Positions 1 to 8,388 are shown, counted from the first letter of the stretch. The stretch: DNA of 59,152 bases from an uncultured Oscillospiraceae bacterium (GCA_934546685.1 CAKTEB010000003.1:1-59152), one strand, 5' to 3'. The notes: generated by a model from the sequence alone, not told the origin. Program-made: numbers and translations.

Positions 1-1
1 G

Positions 2-619
2 GAGCTGTGCTTCTACTCCAAGGCGACCACCGACTTCGAGTATCTCTTCCCCTTTGGCTGGGGCGAGCTCTGGGGCATTGCAGACCGTACCGATTACGAC
101 CTGACCCAGCATCAGAACACCTCCGGCAGAGACCTCACCTACTACGATCAGGAGAAGAACACCCGCTATATCCCCTACGTCATCGAGCCCTCCCTGGGCG
201 TGGAGCGCTCCGTACTGGCCTTCCTGGTGAACGCCTATGACGAGGAGGTCGTGGGCCAGGATAAGAAGGGCAACGACGACATCCGTGTGGTCATGCACTT
301 CCACCCCGCGCTGGCGCCCTTCAAGTGTGCGGTGCTGCCCCTGTCCAAGAAGCTGGGCGACAAGGCCACAGAGCTGTATAATGAGCTCTCTAAGCAGTTC
401 ATGTGTGACTATGACGAGACCGGCTCCATCGGCAAGCGCTACCGCCGTGAGGACGAGATCGGCACCCCCTTCTGCATCACCGTGGACTTCCAGACCGTGG
501 GCGATGAGAACACACCCGCTGACAACTGCGTCACCGTCCGTGAGCGCGACTCCATGGAGCAGGTGCGCATGCCCATCGACCAGGTGGCCGATTATATTGC
601 TGAACGAATCAAATTCTGA
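2..619 (+). CDS. glyS: Glycyl-tRNA synthetase, C-terminal part (5' end outside window)
   Basis: Charges tRNA-Gly with glycine in the cytosol. The frame is open from base 2 to a TGA at 617-619, about 205 residues. Visible are the class II motif 3 region (EPSLGVERSVLAFL, near base 190) and then the anticodon-binding domain, beginning HFHPALAPFKCAVLPLSKKLG. This matches the dimeric single-chain (archaeal/Thermus-like) GlyRS and not the alpha/beta GlyQS form. The catalytic motifs 1 and 2 lie upstream of the window. It is followed after 35 bases by the transketolase pair. The identification is firm; the symbol is the customary one for the single-chain enzyme. Confidence 0.93.
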   Translation, partial: ELCFYSKATTDFEYLFPFGWGELWGIADRTDYDLTQHQNTSGRDLTYYDQEKNTRYIPYVIEPSLGVERSVLAFLVNAYDEEVVGQDKKGNDDIRVVMHFHPALAPFKCAVLPLSKKLGDKATELYNELSKQFMCDYDETGSIGKRYRREDEIGTPFCITVDFQTVGDENTPADNCVTVRERDSMEQVRMPIDQVADYIAERIKF

Positions 620-654
620 TCGCTCCCGCGACCGGAAATGAAAGAGAGGATATT

Positions 655-1497
655 ATGGATCAGAATCATAAGATGGCCCTGGCCACTGCCACCCGGGCCC
701 GGCTGCTGGCGCTCCAGTGCGTCTACGAGGCAGCCTCCGGTCATCCCGGCGGCTCTATGAGCTGCATGGATCTGCTGACCGTGCTGTATTTTGGCGTCAT
801 GCGCATCGACCCCGACGCTCCCCAGGCCCCCAACCGCGACCGCTTCGTGCTGTCCAAGGGACACTGCACCCCCGCTCTGTACTCCGTGCTGGCGCTCCGG
901 GGCTTCTTCCCCCTGGACGACCTCCACAAGTTCCGTTCCATCGACGACCACTACTCCGGCCACCCGGATATGGTTCATGTCAAGGGCGTAGACATGTCCA
1001 CCGGCTCCCTGGGCCAGGGTGTTTCCGCCGCTGTGGGCATGGCGCTGGCCGGAAAGATGGACAATAAGACCTACCGGGTCTACACCATCCTGGGCGACGG
1101 CGAGATCGAAGAGGGCCAGACCTGGGAGGCCGCCATGTCCGCCGCCAAGTACCACCTGGACAATCTCTGTGCCGTGGTAGACGTGAACGGGCTCCAGATC
1201 GATGGCAAGACCGCCGACGTCATGCCCTCCGAGCCTCTGGACAAGAAGTACGAGGCCTTTGGCTGGCACGTCATCAAGATCGACGGCCACAACTACGACC
1301 AGATCAACGCCGCCTTTAGGGAGGCCCAGGAGACCAAGGGGCAGCCCACGGTGATCCTGGCCAAGACCGTCAAGGGCAAGGGCATCTCCTACATGGAGAA
1401 CAACGCAGGCTGGCACGGCAAGGCCCCCAACGATGAGCAGTATGCTCAGGGCGTCGCCGAGCTCACCGCGATCCTGAACGAACTGGAGGAGGCGTAA
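655..1497 (+). CDS. Transketolase, N-terminal (thiamine-binding) subunit
   Basis: Carries the thiamine-diphosphate-binding half of transketolase, which moves two-carbon units between sugar phosphates in the non-oxidative pentose phosphate pathway. The protein is 280 residues. The GDG...N thiamine-diphosphate motif (LGDGEIEEGQTWEAAM, then VDVNGLQIDG) sits around residues 147-180, and the early HPGGSMS motif is near residue 29. The ATG at 655 follows a GAGAGGA ribosome site. The C-terminal half is the next gene, separated by only two bases, so the enzyme is made as two chains, as in many Firmicutes and archaea. The product (erythrose-4-phosphate) is one of the two inputs of the aro operon found later in the window. 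Confidence 0.96.
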   Translation: MDQNHKMALATATRARLLALQCVYEAASGHPGGSMSCMDLLTVLYFGVMRIDPDAPQAPNRDRFVLSKGHCTPALYSVLALRGFFPLDDLHKFRSIDDHYSGHPDMVHVKGVDMSTGSLGQGVSAAVGMALAGKMDNKTYRVYTILGDGEIEEGQTWEAAMSAAKYHLDNLCAVVDVNGLQIDGKTADVMPSEPLDKKYEAFGWHVIKIDGHNYDQINAAFREAQETKGQPTVILAKTVKGKGISYMENNAGWHGKAPNDEQYAQGVAELTAILNELEEA

Positions 1498-1499
1498 CC

Positions 1500-2441
1500 A
1501 TGAAAATTGCAACCCGTGCTGCCTACGGCGAGGCTCTGGCCGAGCTGGCCGAGGCCTATCCTCAGCTGGTGGTGCTGGACGCCGACCTGTCCGGCTCTAC
1601 CATGACCAAGACCTTTGCGTCCAAGTACCCCGAGCGGTTCTTCGATATGGGCATCGCCGAGGCCAACATGGCCGGCGTGGCCGCCGGTCTCGCCACCTGC
1701 GGCAAGATTCCCTTCATCAACTCCTTCGCCATGTTCTCCGCAGGCCGCGCCTGGGAGCAGGTACGCAACTCCATCGCCTACCCCGGCCTCAACGTGAAGG
1801 TCATCGGCTCTCACGGCGGCCTCAGCGTGGGTGAGGACGGCGCGACCCATCAGTGCATCGAGGATTACGCTATTATGCGCGCCATTCCCGGCATGCTGGT
1901 GCTGTCCCCCTGCGACGGCCCCGAGATGAAGCTGGCTGTCAAGGCCCTGCTCAACTACCAGGGCCCCGCCTATATGCGTCTGGGCCGTCTGGCCGTGGAG
2001 TCCGTCACCGATACCATCCCCGGCTACACCTTTGAGCTGGGCAAGGGCAGCGTTCTCCGGGACGGCACCGACGCCACCGTCATCGCCACCGGCATGATGG
2101 TTCAGTGCGCCTACGAGGCCGCTGGGATCCTGGCTGACGAGGGAGTCTCCCTGCGGGTCATCGATATGCACACCATCAAGCCCCTGGATCGTGATCTGGT
2201 CATCCAGGCCGCTCAGGAGACCGGCTGCATCATCACCTCCGAGGAGGCCAACATCATTGGGGGCCTGGGCTCCGCTGTGGCTGAGGTCGTTTCCGAAGCC
2301 TGTCCGGTGCCCGTGGTGCGCCATGGCGTGAACGATGAGTTTGGCCGCTCCGGCAAGGCCCAGGCCGTGCTGGACGCCTATAAGCTCAACGCCCAGGGCA
2401 TCGCCGAGAAGGTCCGCTACGCCCTGACCCTGAAGAAGTAA
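1500..2441 (+). CDS. Transketolase, C-terminal (pyrimidine-binding) subunit
   Basis: Second half of split transketolase, 313 residues: a pyrimidine-binding domain (residues about 1-165, with the conserved MGIAEANMAG segment around residue 51) and the C-terminal transketolase domain (about 185-305). It must pair with the N-terminal subunit encoded just upstream to form the active site. The start ATG at 1500 has GGAGGAGG overlapping the end of the preceding gene, suggesting coupled translation. It abuts rsmG directly (TAA at 2439-2441, ATG at 2442). Confidence 0.96.
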   Translation: MKIATRAAYGEALAELAEAYPQLVVLDADLSGSTMTKTFASKYPERFFDMGIAEANMAGVAAGLATCGKIPFINSFAMFSAGRAWEQVRNSIAYPGLNVKVIGSHGGLSVGEDGATHQCIEDYAIMRAIPGMLVLSPCDGPEMKLAVKALLNYQGPAYMRLGRLAVESVTDTIPGYTFELGKGSVLRDGTDATVIATGMMVQCAYEAAGILADEGVSLRVIDMHTIKPLDRDLVIQAAQETGCIITSEEANIIGGLGSAVAEVVSEACPVPVVRHGVNDEFGRSGKAQAVLDAYKLNAQGIAEKVRYALTLKK

Positions 2442-3155
2442 ATGGATACCGCCACAATGAAAGCGGCCCTGGAGGCGGGGCTCCCGGAGCTGGAGCACCC
2501 CCTCTCCCCGGGTCAGATTGATACCCTGTGCCGGTTTGGCCAGGCGTTGATAGAAAAGAACCAGGTCATGAACCTCACAGCCATCACAGAGCCGGAGCAG
2601 GTGGCCAAGCTCCACTTTCTTGACTGTATTGCCCTGCTGGGCGCGGCGAATTTCTATGGAAAGTCCGTCATTGATGTGGGCTGCGGCGCAGGATTCCCCG
2701 GCGTGCCCCTGAAGATCGCGGAGCCCTCCATCGAGCTCTGTCTGCTGGATAGCCTGAAAAAGCGCATGGACTGGCTGGGTATGGTGCTGCCGGAGCTGGG
2801 CGTGGAGGCCCAGTGCGTTTCCGCCAGAGCGGAGGAATACGCCCTGGCGCACCGGGAGCAGTATGATATTGCGGTATCCCGGGCCGTGGCGCGGCTGACC
2901 ATGCTCTCTGAGCTCTGTCTGCCCCTGGTGCGGGTGGGAGGCCAGTTCATAGCCATGAAGTCCGCGGACAGCGACGAGGAGCTTTCCCAGGCGGCCCATG
3001 CCATTGCCATGCTGGGCGGCAAGGTTCAGCGGATCCGGGATTACAAGGTTCCCGGCACCGATGCGGTGCACCGGGCTGTGGTGATCTCCAAGATCAAACC
3101 TACGCCCAAGCCCTATCCCCGGCGCTTTGCAAAAATCAAGCAGCAGCCGCTGTGA
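2442..3155 (+). CDS. rsmG: 16S rRNA (guanine-527 N7) methyltransferase RsmG
   Basis: SAM-dependent methyltransferase that makes m7G527 in 16S rRNA; its loss gives low-level streptomycin resistance in several bacteria. The 237-residue protein has the family's N-terminal helical part (QALIEKNQVMNLTAITEPE), SAM motif I (VIDVGCGAGFPGVPLKIA, near residue 76) and the RAVARL segment near 150. The gene starts immediately at the stop of the transketolase subunit with only a weak AAGAAG ribosome site, so it is probably translated by coupling. A terminator follows. GidB is the older name. Usual partners (mnmG, parA/B) are not next to it here. Confidence 0.96.
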   Translation: MDTATMKAALEAGLPELEHPLSPGQIDTLCRFGQALIEKNQVMNLTAITEPEQVAKLHFLDCIALLGAANFYGKSVIDVGCGAGFPGVPLKIAEPSIELCLLDSLKKRMDWLGMVLPELGVEAQCVSARAEEYALAHREQYDIAVSRAVARLTMLSELCLPLVRVGGQFIAMKSADSDEELSQAAHAIAMLGGKVQRIRDYKVPGTDAVHRAVVISKIKPTPKPYPRRFAKIKQQPL

Positions 3156-3173
3156 GAAATAAACGCACTTTAT

Positions 3174-3208
3174 CGGAGCCGCAGATCTTCTGCGGCTCCG
3201 ATTTTGTC
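3174..3208 (+). terminator. Intrinsic terminator after rsmG
   Basis: Near-perfect hairpin CGGAGCCGCAGA / TCTGCGGCTCCG (3174-3200) followed by ATTTTGTC and a further T-rich tract. It ends the transketolase-rsmG transcript. Confidence 0.85.
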
Positions 3209-3364
3209 TATATTTTTCTTTCCGGCTGCATACAGTAAAGGAGCCAGTCCGCGGCGGCTTCAAAGTCCTGTAGTTTCATAGGTTTTTAAGGCTTCCCGGA
3301 CAGCTCCATGACGGCGTTCCTGCATGATTGCAACAAAAATCCGCCAGCTCTTCAAAGAATCCTG

Positions 3365-3392
3365 TTGAAATTTGCTGAAATACTGCTATAAT
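3365..3392 (+). promoter_or_regulatory. Sigma-A-type promoter of minD
   Basis: TTGAAA at 3365-3370, 16-base spacer, perfect TATAAT at 3387-3392, about 30 bases before the minD ribosome site. Inferred from sequence match only. Confidence 0.7.
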
Positions 3393-3424
3393 GATACCAT
3401 ATTGTATTGAAAGGAGATATGTCC

Positions 3425-4168
3425 ATGGGTGAAGTGCTTGTAGTGACGTCCGGCAAGGGCGGCACCGGGAAAACTACGCTTTGCGCCGGACTTGCCTCCT
3501 GTCTCGCAGCCATGGGCCAGCGGGTGCTGGCCATCGACTGCGACATTGGACTCAGCAATCTGGACATCGCCCTGGGCATGACCGATTGCGCCACCGTCAG
3601 CTTTTTGGACGTGATGATGGAGAACCAATACCTCCCCGACGCTCCGGTGCATCCGGTGATCCCCGGTCTTCAGCTGCTCACCGCACCCAGCAAGACCCGG
3701 GCCGGGCTGGTGGATGACATCATCTTTGGGCGGCTCATTGAAGAGGCTGCGGAGACCTATGACTGGGTTCTGCTGGACGCCCCCGCCGGGATCGGATTCG
3801 GCTTTGACTTAGCGGCCGCCTATGCCACCCGCGCCATCATCGTCTCCACCCCGGACGCCGCCGCCCTGCGAGACGGGCAGCATACCGCCTCGATCCTCCT
3901 GCAAAAGGGTCTGGATCCCGTGGAGCTGGTGGTCAACCGCGTTTCCCGCCGTCTGCTGGGCTCTCTGCGCTCCAGCATCGACGATATTATGGATTCCATT
4001 GGGCTTCCCCTGCTGGGGCTGATCCCCGAGGATCAGAACGTGCCGGTATCGGCTACCCAGGGCAACGCCCTGGTGCTGCGGAGCCGAAAGGGCGCCGCTG
4101 TGGCCTGTCTGCACATCAGCCGCCGGCTGCTGGGGATGGAAGCCCCCCTGATGCACATGAGATTTTAA
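3425..4168 (+). CDS. minD: MinD-family septum-site ATPase
   Basis: ParA/MinD-type ATPase of 247 residues that normally sits on the membrane and helps choose the division plane. The deviant Walker A motif (TSGKGGTGKTT) is at residues 7-17, Walker A' (IDCDIGLSNLDIALG) near 37, and Walker B (DWVLLDAPAGIG) near 115. ATG 3425 is chosen because AAGGAG at 3411-3416 lies eight bases before it; ATG 3419 and TTG 3407 are also in frame but badly spaced. No minC or minE is adjacent, although minD next to mgsA is a known clostridial neighbourhood. The C-terminal tail (HISRRLLGMEAPLMHMRF) is amphipathic enough to be a membrane-targeting helix, which is an inference. Confidence 0.88.
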   Translation: MGEVLVVTSGKGGTGKTTLCAGLASCLAAMGQRVLAIDCDIGLSNLDIALGMTDCATVSFLDVMMENQYLPDAPVHPVIPGLQLLTAPSKTRAGLVDDIIFGRLIEEAAETYDWVLLDAPAGIGFGFDLAAAYATRAIIVSTPDAAALRDGQHTASILLQKGLDPVELVVNRVSRRLLGSLRSSIDDIMDSIGLPLLGLIPEDQNVPVSATQGNALVLRSRKGAAVACLHISRRLLGMEAPLMHMRF

Positions 4169-4194
4169 GATGTTATGACCTGGAGGCGATAGAA

Positions 4195-4611
4195 ATGAAC
4201 ATTGCGATTATGGCCCACGACAAGAAGAAGGAACTGATGGTACAGTTCTGCATTGCCTACAAAGGCATTCTGGCAAAACACTCCCTTTCTGCCACCAACA
4301 CCACGGGCCGGCTGGTGGCAGAGGCGACCGGTCTGCCCATTACCCTCTATCTCTCCCGGGCCCAGGGCGGCCAGCAGCAGGTTGGCGCGCGGATCGCCTA
4401 CAATGAGATCGACCTGGTGCTGTTCTTTACCGACCCCAGCTGCAACGATCCGGTTCAGGAGCAGAACCTTCTGAACATCGAGCGGCTCTGCGACATGCAC
4501 AACGTCCCCTTTGCCACCAACCTGGCCACGGCGGAGATGCTGACGCTGGGACTGGCCCGGGGCGACCTGGACTGGCGCGAGGGCAACGGAAAGACCGCTC
4601 CGCTCTACTAA
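4195..4611 (+). CDS. mgsA: Methylglyoxal synthase
   Basis: Converts dihydroxyacetone phosphate to methylglyoxal and phosphate, a bypass that relieves sugar-phosphate build-up. At 138 residues it has the family length. The N-terminal AHDKKKE motif and the FFTDP and ATNLATAE segments, which carry the phosphate-binding and catalytic aspartate residues, are present. It has a good GGAGG site, lies 26 bases after minD and probably shares its transcript. A terminator follows directly. Confidence 0.96.
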   Translation: MNIAIMAHDKKKELMVQFCIAYKGILAKHSLSATNTTGRLVAEATGLPITLYLSRAQGGQQQVGARIAYNEIDLVLFFTDPSCNDPVQEQNLLNIERLCDMHNVPFATNLATAEMLTLGLARGDLDWREGNGKTAPLY

Positions 4612-4626
4612 TTTTATCTTATCGGG

Positions 4627-4654
4627 AAAAAGCGCCGGTCTCCGGCGCTTTTTT
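4627..4654 (+). terminator. Terminator after mgsA, abutting the next ribosome site
   Basis: AAAAAGCGCCGG / CCGGCGCTTTTT hairpin with a three-base loop and a T run ending at 4654. The run is immediately followed by the GGAGG of the next gene, so read-through would place that gene's ribosome site next to the hairpin base. Confidence 0.85.
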
Positions 4655-4667
4655 GGAGGCTGCATCC

Positions 4668-4931
4668 ATGTACTACGTCTATATGCTCTCCTGCGGCGAC
4701 GGCTCCCTCTATACCGGCATCGCCGCCGATGTGCCCCGGCGGCTCCGGCAGCATCAGTCCGGCAAGGGTGCAAAATACACCCGCAGCCATCTCCCGGTAA
4801 CTCTGGTCTATCAGGAGTGTCTGTCGGATAAGGGCGCCGCCCTGCGCCGGGAGTACGCCATCAAACAGCTTCCCCGGCAGGAAAAGCTAAAGCTCATCGA
4901 ACAGGCCGCAAAAAATCTCCCCACTGCGTAA
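4668..4931 (+). CDS. GIY-YIG domain protein (YhbQ/UPF0213 type)
   Basis: Small single-domain GIY-YIG nuclease-fold protein, 87 residues. The motif reads YVYMLSCGDGSLYTGIA at residues 2-18, followed by the arginine-containing RRLRQHQSGKGAKYTR helix and LVYQECLSDKGAALRREYAIKQL. Solo GIY-YIG proteins of this size are widespread and poorly understood; some act on DNA. The start at ATG 4668 is set by GGAGG eight bases before. Its stop codon lies in the loop of a bidirectional terminator. Confidence 0.88.
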   Translation: MYYVYMLSCGDGSLYTGIAADVPRRLRQHQSGKGAKYTRSHLPVTLVYQECLSDKGAALRREYAIKQLPRQEKLKLIEQAAKNLPTA

Positions 4932-4945
4932 CGCAGCGGGGAGAT
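4915..4945. terminator. Bidirectional terminator between convergent genes
   Basis: Perfect hairpin: ATCTCCCC..CTGCG and its complement around a TAA loop that is itself the stop codon of the GIY-YIG gene. A-rich sequence on the left and T-rich sequence on the right allow use from both strands, and it separates convergent genes. Confidence 0.85.
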
Positions 4946-4961
4946 CTGATTTTATTGAGGA

Positions 4962-6620
4962 TCAGCCGTCGATCTCCAGAATATATCCGCGCTTGCCGGA
5001 ATACTCTGTGACGGTGTTCTCCGCGTCATTGTAATACCAGGTGCCGTTGACGCTGAACATGGCCAGGTAGCACTCGCCGTTGCCGCTGGGCTCGCCGGGA
5101 TACCAGTTCACATAGTCCATGGACTCGCCGGTCAGCCAGCTCAGGCCGTTCCACTGAGACACATCGTCCACAAAGGCATCCAGCCACAGGAACACAGCGC
5201 CGCCGTCAGTTCCCAGCTTGGCGCAGGTGTTGAACTCCTCCTCGGAGGTGATGGTGGCCACATGGCCGCCTCTGGCCTCCGCGTCAGACTGTGCCTCCCA
5301 CCAGGTATAGTTGCCCAGGATCAGCTTGTAGGTATGACCGTTCAGCGTCGCCTCCGCCACAGGCGTGGGAGTGGGCGTAGGTGTCGGAGTCGGTGTGGGC
5401 GTGGGCGTCGGGGTGGGCGTGGGTGTCGGGGTAGGTGTGGGAGTCGGTGTCGGCTTCGGTGTCGGAGTCGCCGTGGGCTTCGGCGTCGGAGTCGGGGTTG
5501 GCGTGGGAGTCGGCGTCGGGGTAGGCGTTGCTACCGCTTCCTCCGTGCCGGTGACCACATTGGCCGTAGACGATGGCGTAGGAGGCGCGATCTCCGGGCT
5601 GGTCTCCGGCTTTGCCGTGGCAGAGGGAGAGGGAGATACCGCTTCCTTCTTCAGGCTGGCCAGCGCCGCAATGGCGGTGGAGTTGCTGGGATCCAGCTTT
5701 TCCAGCACCACGTCATAATATTCCTTCGCCTTGACATAGTCGCTCTCCGCCTTAGCCTCGTCGCCGAGCTTCAGATAAGCGTCCATGGCGGACTTCTTGA
5801 GGGTGCTCTCGTTGAGATCCTGATAGCCCCGCAGGTAGGCATCCGCCTCACCCTCGGGATCCTCGTTGCCCGCATAGGCCTGGGCCAGCAGCTCATAGGT
5901 CTCCTGGGTGGCCTTGCCGTCAGCTACGATCTTCTCCAGCTGAGAGATGGCCTCAGAGTAGTTCTTCTGCTCCAGCTCCTGCTGGGCCAGAACCGTGGGA
6001 TCATCATTCTCCTTAGAGCCGACGATGCCCAGCTTAAAGGCCATGACAACGCCCACAGCGATCACCGCCACCAGCAGCACTGCCGCCACGATGGTCACCA
6101 CCAGGCCCTTCTTCCGGTTGGGATCCTCAGGATCTCCGGAGGTGGCCTCCTGGGCCTTGCTCTTATAAACGGGGCCGTCATAGTCCTCATCCTGCTCGTC
6201 AGGCTGCTCCCAGCCGTCGTCGCCCATGGGGCTGTATACGGGGCCGTTATCGCCGCTCATGTCCGGCTCCTGGCCAGTCTCGCCCAGAGGCCGGGGCTGC
6301 CGCCGTTCATCGCTGCTGCCGCCCTGATCCGGGCCGGGATAGAGATTGACATTGGGAACAGTGCCGTCCTGACCGCCGCCCACCGGGCTGTAGCTCATGG
6401 TGTCGTCCATGCCGCCCATGCTGCCGTTCATGCCAGCCATGCTGTTCATTCCGGCATCGGCACTTCCCGCCGTGCCGGGATTCTGGTAGCGCTCATAGGC
6501 TACAAAATCAGGCGCTTCTTCCGCAAAGGGCGTGCCGCAGGTGGGGCAGAACTTCGCCGCCACGGAGACCGACTGGCCGCACTGCGGGCATATTTTATAA
6601 ACAGAGGATTCCTCAGACAT
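4962..6620 (-). CDS. Membrane protein: zinc ribbon, TPR, Pro-Thr stalk, C-type lectin domain
   Basis: A 552-residue mosaic protein of unknown role. In order: an N-terminal zinc ribbon (CPQCGQ...CPTCGTPF, residues about 12-33); a Gly/Asp/Pro-rich disordered stretch; one transmembrane helix around residues 170-195 (VVTIVAAVLLVAVIAVGVVM); a TPR-like helical region (about 205-320); a long proline-threonine repeat stalk (about 360-425); and a C-terminal C-type-lectin-like domain (about 430-552), with LILGNYTWWEAQSDAEARGG, WLDAFV and VNWYPGEPSG as family hallmarks. The start at ATG 6620 follows AAGGAAGG. The cytoplasmic zinc ribbon with an outside lectin implies sensing or tethering across the membrane, which is inference. 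Zinc-ribbon plus lectin proteins of this design occur in gut Clostridia but have no assigned function I know of. Confidence 0.85.
   Translation of the reverse strand: MSEESSVYKICPQCGQSVSVAAKFCPTCGTPFAEEAPDFVAYERYQNPGTAGSADAGMNSMAGMNGSMGGMDDTMSYSPVGGGQDGTVPNVNLYPGPDQGGSSDERRQPRPLGETGQEPDMSGDNGPVYSPMGDDGWEQPDEQDEDYDGPVYKSKAQEATSGDPEDPNRKKGLVVTIVAAVLLVAVIAVGVVMAFKLGIVGSKENDDPTVLAQQELEQKNYSEAISQLEKIVADGKATQETYELLAQAYAGNEDPEGEADAYLRGYQDLNESTLKKSAMDAYLKLGDEAKAESDYVKAKEYYDVVLEKLDPSNSTAIAALASLKKEAVSPSPSATAKPETSPEIAPPTPSSTANVVTGTEEAVATPTPTPTPTPTPTPTPKPTATPTPKPTPTPTPTPTPTPTPTPTPTPTPTPTPTPTPVAEATLNGHTYKLILGNYTWWEAQSDAEARGGHVATITSEEEFNTCAKLGTDGGAVFLWLDAFVDDVSQWNGLSWLTGESMDYVNWYPGEPSGNGECYLAMFSVNGTWYYNDAENTVTEYSGKRGYILEIDG
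5360..5530. repeat. Pro-Thr-encoding hexamer repeat
   Basis: About 170 bases of imperfect six-base units (GTGGGC/GTCGGC/GTAGGT variants on the plus strand) encoding the (Pro-Thr)n stalk of the lectin protein, interrupted by two Lys-Pro and Ala-Thr variants. Wobble bases vary a lot, so selection has kept the amino acids and not the DNA. Low-complexity tracts like this can still slip and change stalk length. Confidence 0.85.
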
Positions 6621-6876
6621 GCAATTCCTTCCTTTCCGCAGCGGCACGCCAAGCATAGGCCCGCAGTGCCGCAAATGTGTATGCTCCATTATATCATAGT
6701 TTTTTCTGTTTGTGTGATAGAACCGTAAATTTTGTCAAAACTTACACGAGAATTTCCCGATTTCTGAGAGGATCCGGGAGAGAATCTTTAGGAAACCATG
6801 AAAAATCCATTTTTCTGTGGAAAAAAAGCGCGTGATACGCTATACTATGAATACACTTTAGGAGGTACCTATATCT

Positions 6877-8229
6877 ATGGGCAAACGAATTTTGATCTCT
6901 CTTCTGCTGCTGATCCTCATTGTGGGCCTGGTGATCGTGGGCTCCACCCTGATCTTCAGCGGGCAGTACGATACACTGGCGGAGACCCAGGCGGCCCAAT
7001 CCGCCTCCGCCACCCAGAACATCTCGGATCTAGCCGCGGCAGCCGGCGCGGCGCTGGAGGAAAACGCCACACCTGACACCGCTCCCTCCCCCACTCCGGT
7101 TCAGGAGCCCGTCACCACCGTGCTTCCGGCCAGCGACCAGGAGGAATCTGCTCCCACGGAGTCTGATACCAACTCCAACACCCAGCGGGCCCAGGAGCTG
7201 CTCCAGAACATGTCCCTCCACGACAAGATCTGCCAGCTGCTCTTTGTGACCCCGGAGGCCCTGACCGGCTACTCCAAGGTGACCCAGAGCGGCGACGTAA
7301 CCCGCTCCGCCCTGGAGTCTTTTCCCGTGGGCGGCCTGATCTATTTCTCCCAGAACCTTGTGACTGTGGATCAGACCACCAAGATGATCTCCGACGTCCA
7401 GTCCTACGCCCAGGAGCTCACGGGCCTCGGCCTGTTCATTGGCGTAGATGAGGAGGGCGGCAGCGTGGCCCGGGCGGCGGATTCTCTGGGCACCACATCC
7501 TTTGATGATATGTCCTTCTACGGCGAGCAGGGCGATGCCCAGGCGGTCTATGACATCGGCGCCACCCAGGCCAAGGAGCTTTCAGCCCTGGGCTTCAACG
7601 TGAACTTCTCCCCGGTGGCCGACGTGCTCACCAATGACGAGAACACCGTGGTCAAGTCTCGGAGCTTCGGCTCTGACCCGGAGCTGGTCTCCACCATGGT
7701 CACTCAGGTAGTAAAGGGCCTCACCGACGGCGGCATGCTCTGCGCTCCTAAGCACTTCCCCGGCCACGGCAGCACCGGCGGCGACACCCACGATGGCTTT
7801 GTCTCCACGGACCGCACCCTGGAGGAGCTGGAGGCCTGTGACCTGAAGCCCTTCGAGGCCGCCATTGAGGCCGGCGCACCCATGGTCATGGTGGGCCATA
7901 TGACCATGACCGCCATTGACGAAGACAACCCCGCCTCCCTGTCCCACACCATCGTCACCGGGCTCCTCCGGGAGCAGCTGGGCTATGACGGCATCATCAT
8001 CACCGACGCCCTGAACATGGGGGCCATCTCCCAGAACTACACCACTGCGGACTGCGCCGTGAAGGCCATTGAGGCTGGCTGCGACATGCTGCTGTGCGTG
8101 TCCGACGTGGCATCCGCCGTGGACGGCATCACAGAGGCCGTGGAAAACGGCACCCTCACTGAGGAACGCATCAACGAGAGCGTCACCCGGATCCTCGCCG
8201 CAAAGCTGCAATACGGCATCATCTCTTAA
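6877..8229 (+). CDS. Membrane-anchored glycoside hydrolase family 3 (NagZ-like)
   Basis: Predicted beta-N-acetylhexosaminidase-type GH3 enzyme of 450 residues. An N-terminal signal or anchor helix (residues 4-27, ILISLLLLILIVGLVIVG) is followed by a Ser/Thr/Ala-rich linker to about residue 100 and then one GH3 N-terminal TIM-barrel domain. Diagnostic segments are GVDEEGGSVAR, VNFSPVADV and APKHFPGHGSTGGDTHDG; the KHFPGHG and the D/H pair are the NagZ catalytic loop. No C-terminal GH3 domain is present, as in NagZ. It probably trims GlcNAc from cell-wall fragments outside the membrane. AGGAGGT lies ten bases before ATG 6877, and a terminator follows. Confidence 0.93.
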   Translation: MGKRILISLLLLILIVGLVIVGSTLIFSGQYDTLAETQAAQSASATQNISDLAAAAGAALEENATPDTAPSPTPVQEPVTTVLPASDQEESAPTESDTNSNTQRAQELLQNMSLHDKICQLLFVTPEALTGYSKVTQSGDVTRSALESFPVGGLIYFSQNLVTVDQTTKMISDVQSYAQELTGLGLFIGVDEEGGSVARAADSLGTTSFDDMSFYGEQGDAQAVYDIGATQAKELSALGFNVNFSPVADVLTNDENTVVKSRSFGSDPELVSTMVTQVVKGLTDGGMLCAPKHFPGHGSTGGDTHDGFVSTDRTLEELEACDLKPFEAAIEAGAPMVMVGHMTMTAIDEDNPASLSHTIVTGLLREQLGYDGIIITDALNMGAISQNYTTADCAVKAIEAGCDMLLCVSDVASAVDGITEAVENGTLTEERINESVTRILAAKLQYGIIS

Positions 8230-8242
8230 TACTTATAGACGG

Positions 8243-8276
8243 AAACGGCTGCTGGTTTGTTCCAGCGGCCGTTTTT
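8243..8276 (+). terminator. Terminator after GH3 gene
   Basis: AAACGGCTGCTGG / CCAGCGGCCGTTT hairpin (one mismatch/wobble pair) followed by T residues to 8276. Confidence 0.8.
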
Positions 8277-8327
8277 ACGCTTCAAAAAACTTTTTTCGAT
8301 TTTTCGAAAAAAGTCTTAACTAACCTA

Positions 8328-8356
8328 TTTACAAACCCGAAAAGCCGTGCTATAAT
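8328..8356 (+). promoter_or_regulatory. Promoter of perR-rubrerythrin unit
   Basis: TTTACA at 8328-8333, 17-base spacer, perfect TATAAT at 8351-8356, in a clearly AT-rich intergenic stretch. Confidence 0.75.
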
Positions 8357-8370
8357 GCAGACATAAACAA

Positions 8371-8388
8371 TAATAATTCTCGTTATTA
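8371..8388. promoter_or_regulatory. PerR/Fur-type operator
   Basis: Perfect inverted repeat TAATAA-N6-TTATTA lying just downstream of the -10 box and before the ribosome site of the Fur-family gene. It resembles the PerR box family (TTATAAT-N-ATTATAA). Position over the start of transcription fits autorepression relieved by peroxide. The assignment to this regulator is inferred from adjacency. Confidence 0.65.

Noticed and set aside
5360..5530. CRISPR-like or minisatellite array
   Set aside because: Units are six bases without spacers and keep the coding frame of Pro-Thr; wobble positions vary freely.
5262..6728. Long plus-strand open frame rich in Arg and Gly opposite the lectin protein gene
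   Set aside because: It is the antisense of a coherent multidomain protein; its repeats mirror the Pro-Thr codons and it has no ribosome site.
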